A DNA stretch of 37,272 nucleotides from an uncultured Collinsella sp. (GCA_958453935.1 CAUDZT010000018.1:1-37272), one strand, 5' to 3'. Positions 24,513 through 32,713 are shown, numbered from the stretch's first letter. Notes: generated from the letters alone by a model not told the origin. A program made the numbers and translations.

Positions 24513-25127
24513 ATGGAACTTGGTTGCGTCATTATGGCTTCGGGCGAGGGTAAGCGGTTTGGCTCCAACAAGATGCTTGCCGATATCTATGGCGAGCCGC
24601 TGATTGCCCGGACCATCGATTCGGTTCCCCGGGGCTTTGACGTCGTGGTTTCGACGCGTTGGCCCGAGGTCGCCCAGATTTGCGAGGACAAGCATTGCCC
24701 GTGCGTGCTGCACGATGGCAAACTGCGCAGCGAAAGCGTCCGTGCGGGCCTTTCGTGGGGGGTCGATCGCAACTGGAAAGGCTGCCTCTTTTTGCCGGGC
24801 GACCAGCCGCTTGTGAGTTCGGATTCTTTTGAGGGTATGGTTCGTGCGTTTGACGAGCGTGGCCGCAATCATCCGGTGCGTCTTGCGTGCAACGGCGAGC
24901 CTTCGAGCCCGGTGCTCTTTCCGGCGGAACTGTTCGATGCACTTATGTGTCTTGAGGGCAAGGACGGCGGCGGTTCGATCCTCAAAGGTCGCGTCGACGT
25001 TGCGCTGGTCGAGGCGCGTGCGTACGAGTTGTGGGATGTCGATACCGCCAAGGGACAGCGGCGCATAGCGGAGCATATCGCCGCCTGCTCGTATTTTGAT
25101 CGCGTGGCCAACTGTATTAATCAATAA
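24513..25127 (+). CDS. mocA: MocA/YgfJ-like molybdenum cofactor cytidylyltransferase
   Basis: A 204-residue MobA-like NTP-transferase. The N-terminal nucleotide loop is MASGEGKRFGSNKML (K20), the metal-binding motif is LPGDQP (D97), and SSPVLFP matches the conserved (S/H)PxxF segment. The family adds CMP to molybdopterin (MocA); YgfJ members are tied to SDMH clusters. It should supply the dinucleotide cofactor for the XdhD-like enzyme. The start follows GGGGAGG at 24498-24504. The stop is 8 nt before the hydantoinase start, and the next Shine-Dalgarno overlaps its tail, so the two are co-transcribed. Confidence 0.88.
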   Translation: MELGCVIMASGEGKRFGSNKMLADIYGEPLIARTIDSVPRGFDVVVSTRWPEVAQICEDKHCPCVLHDGKLRSESVRAGLSWGVDRNWKGCLFLPGDQPLVSSDSFEGMVRAFDERGRNHPVRLACNGEPSSPVLFPAELFDALMCLEGKDGGGSILKGRVDVALVEARAYELWDVDTAKGQRRIAEHIAACSYFDRVANCINQ

Positions 25128-25135
25128 GGAGCAAC

Positions 25136-26503
25136 ATGATCATTATCAAAAATGGCGCGCTTGTGACGCCCCAGGGGCTTCGTCGTGCCGACCTTGCTAT
25201 GGAGGGCGACAAGATTGCGCGAATTGCCGCGACGATCGAGCCGGCCGAGGACGATACCGTCGAGGATGCCGCGGGCTGTTGGGTGTTTCCCGGCTTTATC
25301 GACGGCCACACGCACATGCAGTGTTGGACCGGCATGGATTGGACGGCCGATAGCTTTGAGACCGGTACGCGTGCGGCTGCCTGCGGCGGTACGACGACCA
25401 TCGTGGACTACGCGACGGCCGATCGCGGCGTGACCATGCCCGATGCCCTTGCCGAGTGGTATCACCGTGCCGATGGAACCTGCACGGCCAACTACGCTTT
25501 TCATATGGCACTCGCCGAGTGGAACGAGCGCAATCGCGCCGATCTTTCGGCCATGCGCGAGGCGGGCGTATCGTCGTTCAAGACCTACTTTGCTTACGAC
25601 CATCTGCGCCTGGACGATGCCGAGACACTCGAGGTGCTCGAGGAGCTCAAGCGTATTGGAGGCATACTGTGCGTGCATTGCGAGAACGGCACGCTGGTGA
25701 ATGAGCTGCAGAAGCGCGTGTTTGAGCAGGGTATCCACGGGGCCGAGGGCCATGCGCTCAGCCGTCCGGATGTGTGCGAGGCCGAGGCAGTGAGCCGTCT
25801 GCTGTATCTGGCGCACCTGGCCGGCGACGCGCCGGTCAACGTGGTGCACCTTTCGACCAAGCTGGGGCTCGAGGCCATTCGCGCTGCCAAGGCGCGCGGG
25901 CAGAAGAATATCTATGTCGAGACCTGCCCTCAGTATCTGATGCTCGACGATACCTGCTACTTGGAGCAGGGCGAGGACGGCTTTGCGGGTGCCAAGTATG
26001 TGATGAGCCCGCCGCTGCGCCATGCGGGTGACCGTGCAGCCCTGCGCGAGGCGCTTGTGGTCGGCGAGATCGATACGATTGCGACCGACCACTGCAGCTT
26101 TAACCTGCACGGGCAAAAGGACCGCGGGCGCGACGACTTCCGCGCGATTCCCAACGGCGGGCCCGGCGTGGAGCATCGCCCCGTCGCGATCGCTACGAGC
26201 TTTGAGGGACAGCTGGGTCCCGAGGATCTGTGCCGCTTGATGAGCGAGAACCCGGCGCGCGTCTTTGGCATGTATCCGCGCAAGGGCTGTCTTGCCGAGG
26301 GCTCCGATGCCGACGTGTGCGTGTGGGATCCCAAGGCGCGTTGGACTATCAGCGCCGCGACGCAGCATCAGGCCGTGGACTACACGCCGCTCGAGGGCTT
26401 TGAGGCGCACGGCCGCGCCAAGGCCGTGTTTGTGAACGGCGTACTGGCTGCGCGCGACGGCGAGCCCACCGGAGCCCAACCCGGCCGCTACGTGCCCCGC
26501 TAG
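25136..26503 (+). CDS. hyuA: Hydantoinase/dihydropyrimidinase-family amidohydrolase
   Basis: A 455-residue cyclic amidohydrolase. The binuclear metal site is complete: H58 and H60 (GHTH), the carbamylated lysine K149 (SFKTY), H181 (VHCEN), H238 (VVHLST) and D318 (ATDHC). Members open six- or five-membered cyclic ureides. In SDMH clusters this gene is called a phenylhydantoinase, but here the likely substrate is a reduced purine or pyrimidine ring product. It is translationally close to the mocA-like gene (8-nt gap; ATAAGGAGC before ATG). It converges on yqeC with a 67-bp palindrome between. Confidence 0.92.
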   Translation: MIIIKNGALVTPQGLRRADLAMEGDKIARIAATIEPAEDDTVEDAAGCWVFPGFIDGHTHMQCWTGMDWTADSFETGTRAAACGGTTTIVDYATADRGVTMPDALAEWYHRADGTCTANYAFHMALAEWNERNRADLSAMREAGVSSFKTYFAYDHLRLDDAETLEVLEELKRIGGILCVHCENGTLVNELQKRVFEQGIHGAEGHALSRPDVCEAEAVSRLLYLAHLAGDAPVNVVHLSTKLGLEAIRAAKARGQKNIYVETCPQYLMLDDTCYLEQGEDGFAGAKYVMSPPLRHAGDRAALREALVVGEIDTIATDHCSFNLHGQKDRGRDDFRAIPNGGPGVEHRPVAIATSFEGQLGPEDLCRLMSENPARVFGMYPRKGCLAEGSDADVCVWDPKARWTISAATQHQAVDYTPLEGFEAHGRAKAVFVNGVLAARDGEPTGAQPGRYVPR

Positions 26504-26529
26504 CAGCAAAGATGCCGTGTCCCCTCCGC

Positions 26530-26596
26530 AGTTGCGGTGAAATAGTTCCTGTTTAGCCGCCAAATAGGCCGTTTCAGGAACTATTCCACCGCAACT
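26530..26596. repeat. 67-bp palindromic element, copy A
   Basis: The arms AGTTGCGGTGAAATAGTTCC and GGAACTATTCCACCGCAACT pair with a single mismatch over 22 bp, around a 23-nt centre. It lies between the convergent hyuA and yqeC genes and could work as a bidirectional stop, though T-runs are absent. Copy B, the same length and with the same outer arms, is at 29324-29390. Confidence 0.88.
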
Positions 26597-26621
26597 TGTA
26601 GGTCTGGTGGGGCAGCGCCGG

Positions 26622-27356
26622 CTATTTGAGGCTGGTGGCGACGATGGGGCGGCTGAGGGCGGCTTCGAAGCGATCTGCCATTGTTGGGTCGGCAAGTGTG
26701 TCGACTTGGTTGAGCATGACGCGTGCGGTGCTGAGCTTCAGCGCCTGCATCTCGGCATTGAGCACCTGGGCGACGCGCTCGGGCGTGGCGATGTCGGTGA
26801 GCTCGCAGCCGCAACGTTCGCAAAAGAGCTCGGGGCGGTGGACGGCTTCGTTGATGGGCTTGCCGAGCCCCGAGGCGCCGACGACCCAGACGGTGTTGGC
26901 CGTGCCAGAGGGAATCATCGGCTCCCAGGCGGCGTGGGCCTTGAGCGGGAGCCGCTTGCTGCCGTCCGCCTCGGCCAACACATAATCAAAGCGTTGTGCC
27001 AGCTCGCCGAGTGGCTCGGCGGGGGCGGAGAGCTTGCCTGTCTCCGGGTCCAAAACACCCGCCTGGCAGATGCTTCCGCGCGCAAGGCTCGCGCAGGCCT
27101 CGCAAGTGCAACCGGGGACATGTGCAGCGCCCGGCTTCCAAGGTGCGGCGTCCAGGCGACGGCTCGATCCGTCCCATGGCACGCCGGCGACGGGAAACAT
27201 GTGCGTGGTGGTGCAGAGGAGCACGCGGCCGCCAGCGCGCATAAGCTCAAGGCCGAGCGTCTTCAGCAAGGTCGACTTGCCGCCGCTGCCGATAATCGCG
27301 GTAATGCCCGGCTCGATCCTGAGCTCCGAGGCAAGATTGCCACTAACCGTTTCCAT
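26622..27356 (-). CDS. yqeC: YqeC, selenium-dependent hydroxylase accessory protein
   Basis: A 244-residue protein with an N-terminal nucleotide-binding loop (IIGSGGKSTLL, residues 22-31) and a later NQVDTL segment resembling a G4-like N/T-KxD motif. A Cys cluster (VPGCTCEACASLARG) sits near residue 85. The family is found almost only beside SDMH genes and is thought to help insert selenium into, or mature, the molybdenum enzyme; its exact reaction is unknown. It is transcribed away from yqeB, sharing a 102-nt promoter gap, and converges on hyuA. Lone reverse-strand position within the block suggests separate control. Confidence 0.9.
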   Translation of the reverse strand: METVSGNLASELRIEPGITAIIGSGGKSTLLKTLGLELMRAGGRVLLCTTTHMFPVAGVPWDGSSRRLDAAPWKPGAAHVPGCTCEACASLARGSICQAGVLDPETGKLSAPAEPLGELAQRFDYVLAEADGSKRLPLKAHAAWEPMIPSGTANTVWVVGASGLGKPINEAVHRPELFCERCGCELTDIATPERVAQVLNAEMQALKLSTARVMLNQVDTLADPTMADRFEAALSRPIVATSLK

Positions 27357-27369
27357 CTGTTCACCGCCG

Positions 27370-27420
27370 TATAATATTGTGATAATAAATAATCATCAGA
27401 GTAGCGGTCGAACCGCTTTT
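27370..27420 (+). promoter_or_regulatory. AT-rich promoter gap between yqeC and yqeB
   Basis: A perfect TATAAT is at 27370-27375, inside a 30-bp AT-rich stretch that also offers TATTAT on the reverse strand. Downstream, AGCGGT-cga-ACCGCT-TTTT (27403-27420) is a small terminator-like hairpin in the yqeB leader and could attenuate. No good -35 box is seen. Confidence 0.4.
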
Positions 27421-27458
27421 GCTCTGCTCAAACCGTAGCACAGGGAGGTGCCCCAGGA

Positions 27459-28253
27459 ATGCTCGTTTATGTTCGCGGCGCCGGCGATATCGCCACGGGC
27501 GTCGCCGCTCGCTTGGTGCGCGCCGGCGTGTCGGTCGTTATGGCCGATATCGCGGTTCCCACGTGCATCCGTCGCACAATCAGTTTTTGCGAGGCCATTC
27601 GCCTGGGCGAGGTCCAGGTCGAGGGCATTCGCGCTCGCTTGGCGCAGACGCCGGCAGAGGCGCTCGAGATTACCCAAGCGGGGGATGTTGCCGTCGTGGT
27701 GGACCCTCAGGCCAAGATGCTCGATGAGCTTAAACCCGCGGCTGTGGTCGACGCGATTATGGCCAAGCGCAACCTGGGCACTACGCGCGACATGGCGCCT
27801 GCAGTCATCGCCGTGGGGCCGGGCTTTACCGCGCCGGTTGACTGCGACGCCGTGGTCGAGACCATGCGCGGTCATTTTCTCGGCCGCGTCATCACCCAGG
27901 GCTCGCCCCAGCCCAATACGGGCGTGCCAGGTGTCATCGCCGGCTATGGCAAGGAGCGCGTTATCCACAGCCCCGCCGCCGGCGTGTTTAGGTCCGACCG
28001 CGCAATCGGCGACATCGTGAGTGCCGGCGAGTGTGTTGGGTATGCGGGTGATACTCCCATGATCACGCAGATTGACGGCTGCTTGCGCGGCCTTTTGGCC
28101 GACGGCGTTCAGGTGACCGAGGGCTTTAAATGTGCAGACGTCGACCCGCGCGGCGATGCCAGCTATATCAACTATATTTCGGACAAAGCGACGTCGGTCG
28201 GCGGCGGCGTGCTCGAGGCACTCGCTATGCTCACCGATGTCTTTAGAGGATAG
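27459..28253 (+). CDS. yqeB: YqeB, EF2563-family SDMH system protein
   Basis: A 264-residue protein of the EF2563/YqeB family. It starts with a dinucleotide-binding-like turn (VYVRGAGDIATGVAARL), then IGPGF-like (AVGPGFTAP), GYGKERVIHSP and a C-terminal KATSVGGGVLEA segment. The family is a marker for selenium-dependent molybdenum hydroxylases and is considered a maturation factor, mechanism unproven. It ends 9 nt before the xdhC-like gene, forming an operon. GAGGTG lies 10-15 bases before ATG, a somewhat long spacing. Confidence 0.92.
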   Translation: MLVYVRGAGDIATGVAARLVRAGVSVVMADIAVPTCIRRTISFCEAIRLGEVQVEGIRARLAQTPAEALEITQAGDVAVVVDPQAKMLDELKPAAVVDAIMAKRNLGTTRDMAPAVIAVGPGFTAPVDCDAVVETMRGHFLGRVITQGSPQPNTGVPGVIAGYGKERVIHSPAAGVFRSDRAIGDIVSAGECVGYAGDTPMITQIDGCLRGLLADGVQVTEGFKCADVDPRGDASYINYISDKATSVGGGVLEALAMLTDVFRG

Positions 28254-28262
28254 AAGGCGGCA

Positions 28263-29306
28263 ATGGAAAAGCTCGATGTTGTGAATGCGGTGCTTGCCGC
28301 CCTGCGCGCTGGCGAGACGTGCGAGCTCGTGGTCGTGGCCGGTACGGCGGGGTCGTCGCCGCGCGGTGTGGGCGCATGGATGACTGTCTTTGCCAATGGC
28401 AGCCAGGAAGGTACCGTCGGCGGCGGCAAGATCGAGCTCTTTGCGCTGGACGAGGCGCGCGAGCTGCTGGCCGCAGGGCAATCGCGTCTGGTCCGCTACA
28501 CCATGGGCGGCGAGAACTCCGATACCGGCATGATCTGCGGCGGAGCCATCTGCCTGTGCTATCTGCACCTGGATGTATCGCAGGCGCCGTTGTTCCAGTC
28601 GATTGCCGATGTCTTGGCGTATCGACGTATCGGCGACTTCGTCATCGACTTTGAACCGTTTGTCGCAAACGCACTCGAAGGCGATGTGGCCGAGTACCAT
28701 GGCGGGGCATCGCGCCATACCATTGCCGGCTGCCCCGAGCTTTCGCTGGTGGAGGAGGGGAGTAAGGTCACCTACACCAACGCTGCCTCCGAGATTCCCC
28801 CGGCGCACATCGAGACGCTCTGCCCCGAGGGCCTGACCTACATCTTTGGCTGTGGACACGTGGGCGCCGCGACGGCGCGCGTACTCACGGCGGCGGGCTT
28901 TGCCGTTGTGGCGTGCGATGACCGCCCCGGCACGCTGACGCCCGAATGGGTGCCCGGTGTCTACGATCGTCGCCTGGTCGATTACAAAAACCTGAGCGAG
29001 CTGTGTCCCATCGGTCCGCGCGACTTGGTGGTTGTGGCCACAGCAGGCCACAAGTCCGATATCGACGTGGTAATCCAGGCCATGCGCGCCAAGCCCGCCT
29101 ACCTGGGCTGCCTGGGCTCGCGCCGCAAGACGGCCTTTGTGCGCGCCCGCCTGGAGCAGGAGGGGTTTACGCAGGACCAGATCGACGAGCTGCACCTGCC
29201 GATCGGCGTTGCCATTCAGGCCGAGGACCCCGAGGAGATCGCTATCTCCATCGCCGCCGAGATGATTCACCTGCGCCGCACCAAACTCGTCCCCCGCAAG
29301 CGCTAA
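28263..29306 (+). CDS. xdhC: XdhC/CoxI-family molybdenum hydroxylase maturation factor
   Basis: A 347-residue protein. The N-terminal XdhC/CoxI domain (AGTAGSSPRGVGAWM, GTVGGGKIE, and C92 in MICGG) binds or sulfurates the molybdenum cofactor in known members; in SDMH clusters it may deliver selenium instead. The C-terminal half is an XdhC Rossmann domain with FGCGHVGAATA (195-205) and CLGSRRK. It follows yqeB by 9 nt. It is the last gene of the SDMH block; a 67-bp palindrome and the promoter of the ribosomal operon follow. Confidence 0.92.
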   Translation: MEKLDVVNAVLAALRAGETCELVVVAGTAGSSPRGVGAWMTVFANGSQEGTVGGGKIELFALDEARELLAAGQSRLVRYTMGGENSDTGMICGGAICLCYLHLDVSQAPLFQSIADVLAYRRIGDFVIDFEPFVANALEGDVAEYHGGASRHTIAGCPELSLVEEGSKVTYTNAASEIPPAHIETLCPEGLTYIFGCGHVGAATARVLTAAGFAVVACDDRPGTLTPEWVPGVYDRRLVDYKNLSELCPIGPRDLVVVATAGHKSDIDVVIQAMRAKPAYLGCLGSRRKTAFVRARLEQEGFTQDQIDELHLPIGVAIQAEDPEEIAISIAAEMIHLRRTKLVPRKR

Positions 29307-29323
29307 TCGCATCCCCATATATG

Positions 29324-29390
29324 AGTTGCGGTGAAATACGGACTGTTAAAGCCTGTTAAGCCGTCAAACGGTCCCTATTTCACCGCAACT
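29324..29390. repeat. 67-bp palindromic element, copy B
   Basis: The outer 15 bp, AGTTGCGGTGAAATA and TATTTCACCGCAACT, pair perfectly and equal those of copy A at 26530-26596. Inner arms (GGAC/GTCC and more) also pair but differ from copy A, with compensating changes. It lies 17 nt after the xdhC-like gene. Confidence 0.88.
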
Positions 29391-29462
29391 GCCATTTTCC
29401 TCCGTCCCCTAGGGATCAATATGTGCGGGGGAGTTGTGGAGTTGTGCAGGCAGACGAGGTTT

Positions 29463-29631
29463 TTCTGGAAATACGCTCCCGATGCGCGTATAGTACCGAT
29501 TGTTTTGTCGGCTCCTGCTGCGTCGAGTCCAAACCGCGAAATGCCATGAGCGGCGCGGATGCAGCCAGGAGGCACGAGGACAACCCATCGTGGCCACGCC
29601 CCGTGCTTAAAACCCCAAGAAGGAGTGAACA
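29463..29631 (+). promoter_or_regulatory. Promoter and leader of the ribosomal operon
   Basis: TATAGT at 29489-29494 is a fair -10 box; the -35 side (around TTCTGG/TGGAAA at 29463-29471) is poor. This would give a leader of about 130 nt before rplE, with AAGGAG as the ribosome-binding site. No rplX or rplN remnant is found in any frame. Confidence 0.4.
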
Positions 29632-30189
29632 ATGGCAGAAGAGAAGTATGTGCCGCGTCTGAAGACCAAGTACAACAACGAGGTCAAGCAGCAGCTTCAG
29701 GACAAGTTCCAGTACGAGAACGTCATGATGATCCCCAAGTTTGAGAAGATCGTCGTGAACATGGGTGTCGGCGAGGCCGCTACCGATTCCAAGGCCATCG
29801 ACGGTGCCGTGCGCGACCTGCGCGCCATCACCGGCCAGCAGCCGATGATCACCCGTGCCCGCAAGTCCATCGCTACCTTCCGCCTGCGCGCTGGTATGCC
29901 GATCGGCTGCAAGGTTACCCTGCGTGGCGACCGTATGTGGGAGTTCTTCGATCGTCTGACCTCCGTCGCGATCCCCCGTATCCGCGACTTCCGCGGCATC
30001 TCGGCCAAGAGCTTCGACGGCCGTGGTAACTTCTCCATGGGCGTCACCGAGCAGCTCATCTTCCCCGAGATCGACTTCGACTCCGTCGATCACCAGCGTG
30101 GTATGGACATCACTTTCGTGACCACCGCCAACACCGATGAGGAGGCCAAGGCCCTTCTGGACGCCTTCGGTTTCCCGTTCAAGAAATAG
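29632..30189 (+). CDS. rplE: Ribosomal protein uL5
   Basis: A 185-residue L5 that binds 5S rRNA in the 50S subunit. Typical features are KFEKIVVNMGVGEA, the ITGQQPMITRARKSIATFRLR region and FPEIDFD...RGMDITFVTTA at the C-terminus. Strong AAGGAG precedes ATG. It is the first gene of this operon in the window, although uL14 and uL24 genes usually precede it. Confidence 0.98.
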   Translation: MAEEKYVPRLKTKYNNEVKQQLQDKFQYENVMMIPKFEKIVVNMGVGEAATDSKAIDGAVRDLRAITGQQPMITRARKSIATFRLRAGMPIGCKVTLRGDRMWEFFDRLTSVAIPRIRDFRGISAKSFDGRGNFSMGVTEQLIFPEIDFDSVDHQRGMDITFVTTANTDEEAKALLDAFGFPFKK

Positions 30190-30268
30190 GTTCACCTGCC
30201 CTATGAGCGCCGTTCCCACAAGGGGGCGGCGCTTGGGGCGAACAATACTCTATGTGAGGAGGATATAA

Positions 30269-30454
30269 GTGGCTAAGACATCGATGATCGTCAAGTGCAA
30301 TCGCAAGCAGAAGTTCTCTACTCGTGAGTACACGCGCTGCCAGCGCTGCGGCCGTCCGCACTCTGTGTACCGCAAGTTCGGCCTGTGCCGTGTCTGCTTC
30401 CGCGAGCTTGCACTCAAGGGCGAGCTTCCCGGCGTTAAGAAGGCCAGCTGGTAA
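30269..30454 (+). CDS. rpsN: Ribosomal protein uS14, zinc-binding short form
   Basis: A 61-residue S14 type Z. The zinc ribbon is CQRC...CRVC, and length and the KKASW end are typical. A 7-bp hairpin (AGCGCCG/CGGCGCT, 30206-30233) lies in the gap before it. ATG or GTG choice: GTG at 30269 follows GAGGAGG. Confidence 0.97.
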   Translation: MAKTSMIVKCNRKQKFSTREYTRCQRCGRPHSVYRKFGLCRVCFRELALKGELPGVKKASW

Positions 30455-30573
30455 GTCACTACCAGCGTTTCAAGCATCAGTTTGGAACAGGGAAAACGCG
30501 CTAGTTAGGCTTTGCCGTTAAGGGCGGCGAAGAACCAAGAGCACGTGTTCATCAAGAACGAAGGAGAATCTGT

Positions 30574-30972
30574 ATGAACCTTACAGACCCGATCGCAGAT
30601 ATGCTTACGCGCATCCGTAACGCTAACTCTGTGAACAAGGCCACGGTCTCCATGCCGAGCAGCAAGAAACTCGTCGAGATCGCTCGTGTTCTGCACGAGG
30701 AGGGCTACATCGAGGGCTACGATGTCGAGGACACCGTTCCCCAGAAGACTCTGCACATCACGCTTAAGTATGGTCCCAAGAAGGCTAAGATCATCAACGG
30801 CATCCGCCGCATTTCCAAGCCGGGCCTGCGTAAGTACACCGGCGTTGCCGACATGCCCCGCGTCCGCGGTGGCCTTGGTACCGCCATTATTTCCACCAGC
30901 CATGGCGTCATGACCGACCGCGATGCTCGCAAGCACAACGTCGGCGGCGAGATCATCGCTTACGTCTGGTAA
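30574..30972 (+). CDS. rpsH: Ribosomal protein uS8
   Basis: A 132-residue S8, a primary 16S rRNA binder and often the translational repressor of spc operons. It begins MNLTDPIADMLTRIRNA and ends GGEIIAYVW, with the RVRGGLGTAIISTSHGVMTD motif. GAAGGAG precedes ATG. Confidence 0.98.
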   Translation: MNLTDPIADMLTRIRNANSVNKATVSMPSSKKLVEIARVLHEEGYIEGYDVEDTVPQKTLHITLKYGPKKAKIINGIRRISKPGLRKYTGVADMPRVRGGLGTAIISTSHGVMTDRDARKHNVGGEIIAYVW

Positions 30973-31005
30973 TTCGCTCGGTAGGTAGAAGGAAAGGAGA
31001 TCACC

Positions 31006-31542
31006 GTGTCTCGTATCGGTAATAAGCCTGTCCAGATTCCCGCCGGAGTCGAAGTGGCAGTCAACGGCAACAACGTTGTCGTCAAGGGCCCCAAGGGCCA
31101 GCTCGAGCTCGATGTCTTTGAGAAGCTCGCTATCAACGTCGAGGACAACGTCCTCACCGTTTCCCGTCCCGACGACGAGCGTGAGACCCGTGCCCGCCAC
31201 GGCCTCACCCGCGCCCTCATCCACAACATGGTTGTTGGCGTTTCCGAGGGCTTCGAGAAGAAGCTCGAGCTCGCCGGCGTCGGTTACCGCGTGCAGCAGA
31301 AGGGCAAGAACCTCGAGTTCTCCCTGGGCTTCTCGCACCCCGTGATCGTCGAGGCTCCCGAGGGCATCACCTTCGAGGTTCCCGACAACACCCACGTGAA
31401 CGTCAAGGGTATCAACAAGCAGCAGGTCGGTCAGATCGCCGCTGAGATCCGCGGCCATCGTCCTCCCGAGCCTTACAAGGGCAAGGGTATCCACTACGTT
31501 GGCGAGCACATCCGCCGCAAGCTGGGTAAGGCCGCCAAGTAG
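31006..31542 (+). CDS. rplF: Ribosomal protein uL6
   Basis: A 178-residue L6 with start MSRIGNKPVQIPAGVEV and the conserved C-terminal PPEPYKGKGI(H/R)Y motif. The start is GTG at 31006 behind AAAGGAGA. Fits the spc order between S8 and L18. Confidence 0.98.
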   Translation: MSRIGNKPVQIPAGVEVAVNGNNVVVKGPKGQLELDVFEKLAINVEDNVLTVSRPDDERETRARHGLTRALIHNMVVGVSEGFEKKLELAGVGYRVQQKGKNLEFSLGFSHPVIVEAPEGITFEVPDNTHVNVKGINKQQVGQIAAEIRGHRPPEPYKGKGIHYVGEHIRRKLGKAAK

Positions 31543-31567
31543 TCGTAACCGACTCACTCGCATAAGA

Positions 31568-31589
31568 CCAGCACCCCGTCAGGTGCTGG
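31568..31589 (+). promoter_or_regulatory. Hairpin between rplF and rplR
   Basis: CCAGCACC and GGTGCTGG form a perfect 8-bp stem with a 6-nt loop; CTTTTT follows 10 nt later, just before the rplR ribosome-binding site. It may be an attenuator or a processing site. Confidence 0.5.
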
Positions 31590-31617
31590 CAAGATCAACC
31601 TTTTTAGGAGTTTACGT

Positions 31618-31986
31618 ATGAACAAGCATAAGGCGAAGCTGGAAGGCCTCAAGCGTCGTCAGCGTCGTGTTCGCGGCAAGGTCTCGGGTACCTCCGAGCG
31701 TCCGCGTCTTCGCGTGACCCGTACTAACGCCAACATCTATGCCCAGATCATCGACGACAGCAAGGGCTCCAGCCTGACGCTCGTCTCTGCCTCGACCCTC
31801 GAGGCCGAGTTCAAGGGCACCCACACCTCGAACAAGGAGGCTGCGGAGAAGGTCGGTCAGCTCGTTGGCAAGCGTGCCATCGAGGCCGGCATCACCAAGG
31901 TCGCCTTCGATCGCGGTGGCCGTATCTACCATGGCCGCGTCAAGGCCCTCGCCGACGGTGCTCGTGCCGCCGGTCTCGAGTTCTAG
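31618..31986 (+). CDS. rplR: Ribosomal protein uL18
   Basis: A 122-residue L18 that contacts 5S rRNA. Typical segments are SERPRLRVTRTNANIYAQIIDD and VAFDRGGRIYHGRVKALADGAR with GLEF end. TTTAGGAG precedes ATG. Confidence 0.98.
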   Translation: MNKHKAKLEGLKRRQRRVRGKVSGTSERPRLRVTRTNANIYAQIIDDSKGSSLTLVSASTLEAEFKGTHTSNKEAAEKVGQLVGKRAIEAGITKVAFDRGGRIYHGRVKALADGARAAGLEF

Positions 31987-32000
31987 GAGGTATGTAGCAC

Positions 32001-32525
32001 ATGGCTCGTAATCAGAAGCAGCAGCGCGAGGCCTCCGAGTTCGAGGAGCGCGTCGTTTACATCAACCGCGTGTCGAAGACCGTCAAGGGTGGTCGTCGCA
32101 TGAGCCTCGTCGCTCTCGTCGTCGTTGGCGACGGCAAGGGCAACGTCGGCGTTGGCATGGGCAAGTCCGCTGAGGTGCCCCTGGCCATCTCCAAGGCGTC
32201 TCTCGATGCCAAGAAGAACATGTTCCACGTGCCGGTGACCGAGCAGGGCACCATCCCGCACGAGGTTCTCGGCCACTTTGGTGCCGGCCGCATCATCATC
32301 AAGCCCGCTGTCGAGGGTACCGGCGTTATCGCCGGCGGCGCTGTGCGTCCCCTCTTCGAGCTTGCTGGCATCAAGAACGTCCTGTCCAAGTCCCTCGGTA
32401 CCGACAACGGCCTCAACATCATCAAGGCTGCCGTCGAGGGCCTCAAGGAGCTCTCCAGCCCTGAGGACGTCGCGGCTCGCCGTGGCCTGACGGTCTCCGA
32501 GATGTTCGTCGGTAAGGAGAACTAA
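32001..32525 (+). CDS. rpsE: Ribosomal protein uS5
   Basis: A 174-residue S5 of the 30S decoding region. The double-stranded-RNA-binding part (FEERVVYINRVSKTVKGGRR) and GDGKGNVGVGMGKS are clear, and the C-terminal GASNVL-type segment reads AGIKNVLSKSLGT. Follows uL18 by 14 nt with GGAGG. Confidence 0.98.
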   Translation: MARNQKQQREASEFEERVVYINRVSKTVKGGRRMSLVALVVVGDGKGNVGVGMGKSAEVPLAISKASLDAKKNMFHVPVTEQGTIPHEVLGHFGAGRIIIKPAVEGTGVIAGGAVRPLFELAGIKNVLSKSLGTDNGLNIIKAAVEGLKELSSPEDVAARRGLTVSEMFVGKEN

Positions 32526-32527
32526 GC

Positions 32528-32710
32528 ATGGCTGACACCATCAAGATCAAGCAGGTCCGCAGCACCAACGGTTGCAAGCAGGACCAGGTCCGTACTGTCC
32601 GTGCCCTCGGTCTCCACAGGATCCGCGAGGTTCGCGAGATTGCTGACAACGAGTCCGTCCGCGGCATGATCTTCAAGGTCAAGCACCTTGTCGAGATTGT
32701 AGAGGAGTAG
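32528..32710 (+). CDS. rpmD: Ribosomal protein uL30
   Basis: A 60-residue L30 with the KIKQVRS...RTVRALGLHRI pattern. It starts 2 nt after the uS5 stop, so translation is coupled. Confidence 0.97.
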   Translation: MADTIKIKQVRSTNGCKQDQVRTVRALGLHRIREVREIADNESVRGMIFKVKHLVEIVEE

Positions 32711-32713
32711 CAA

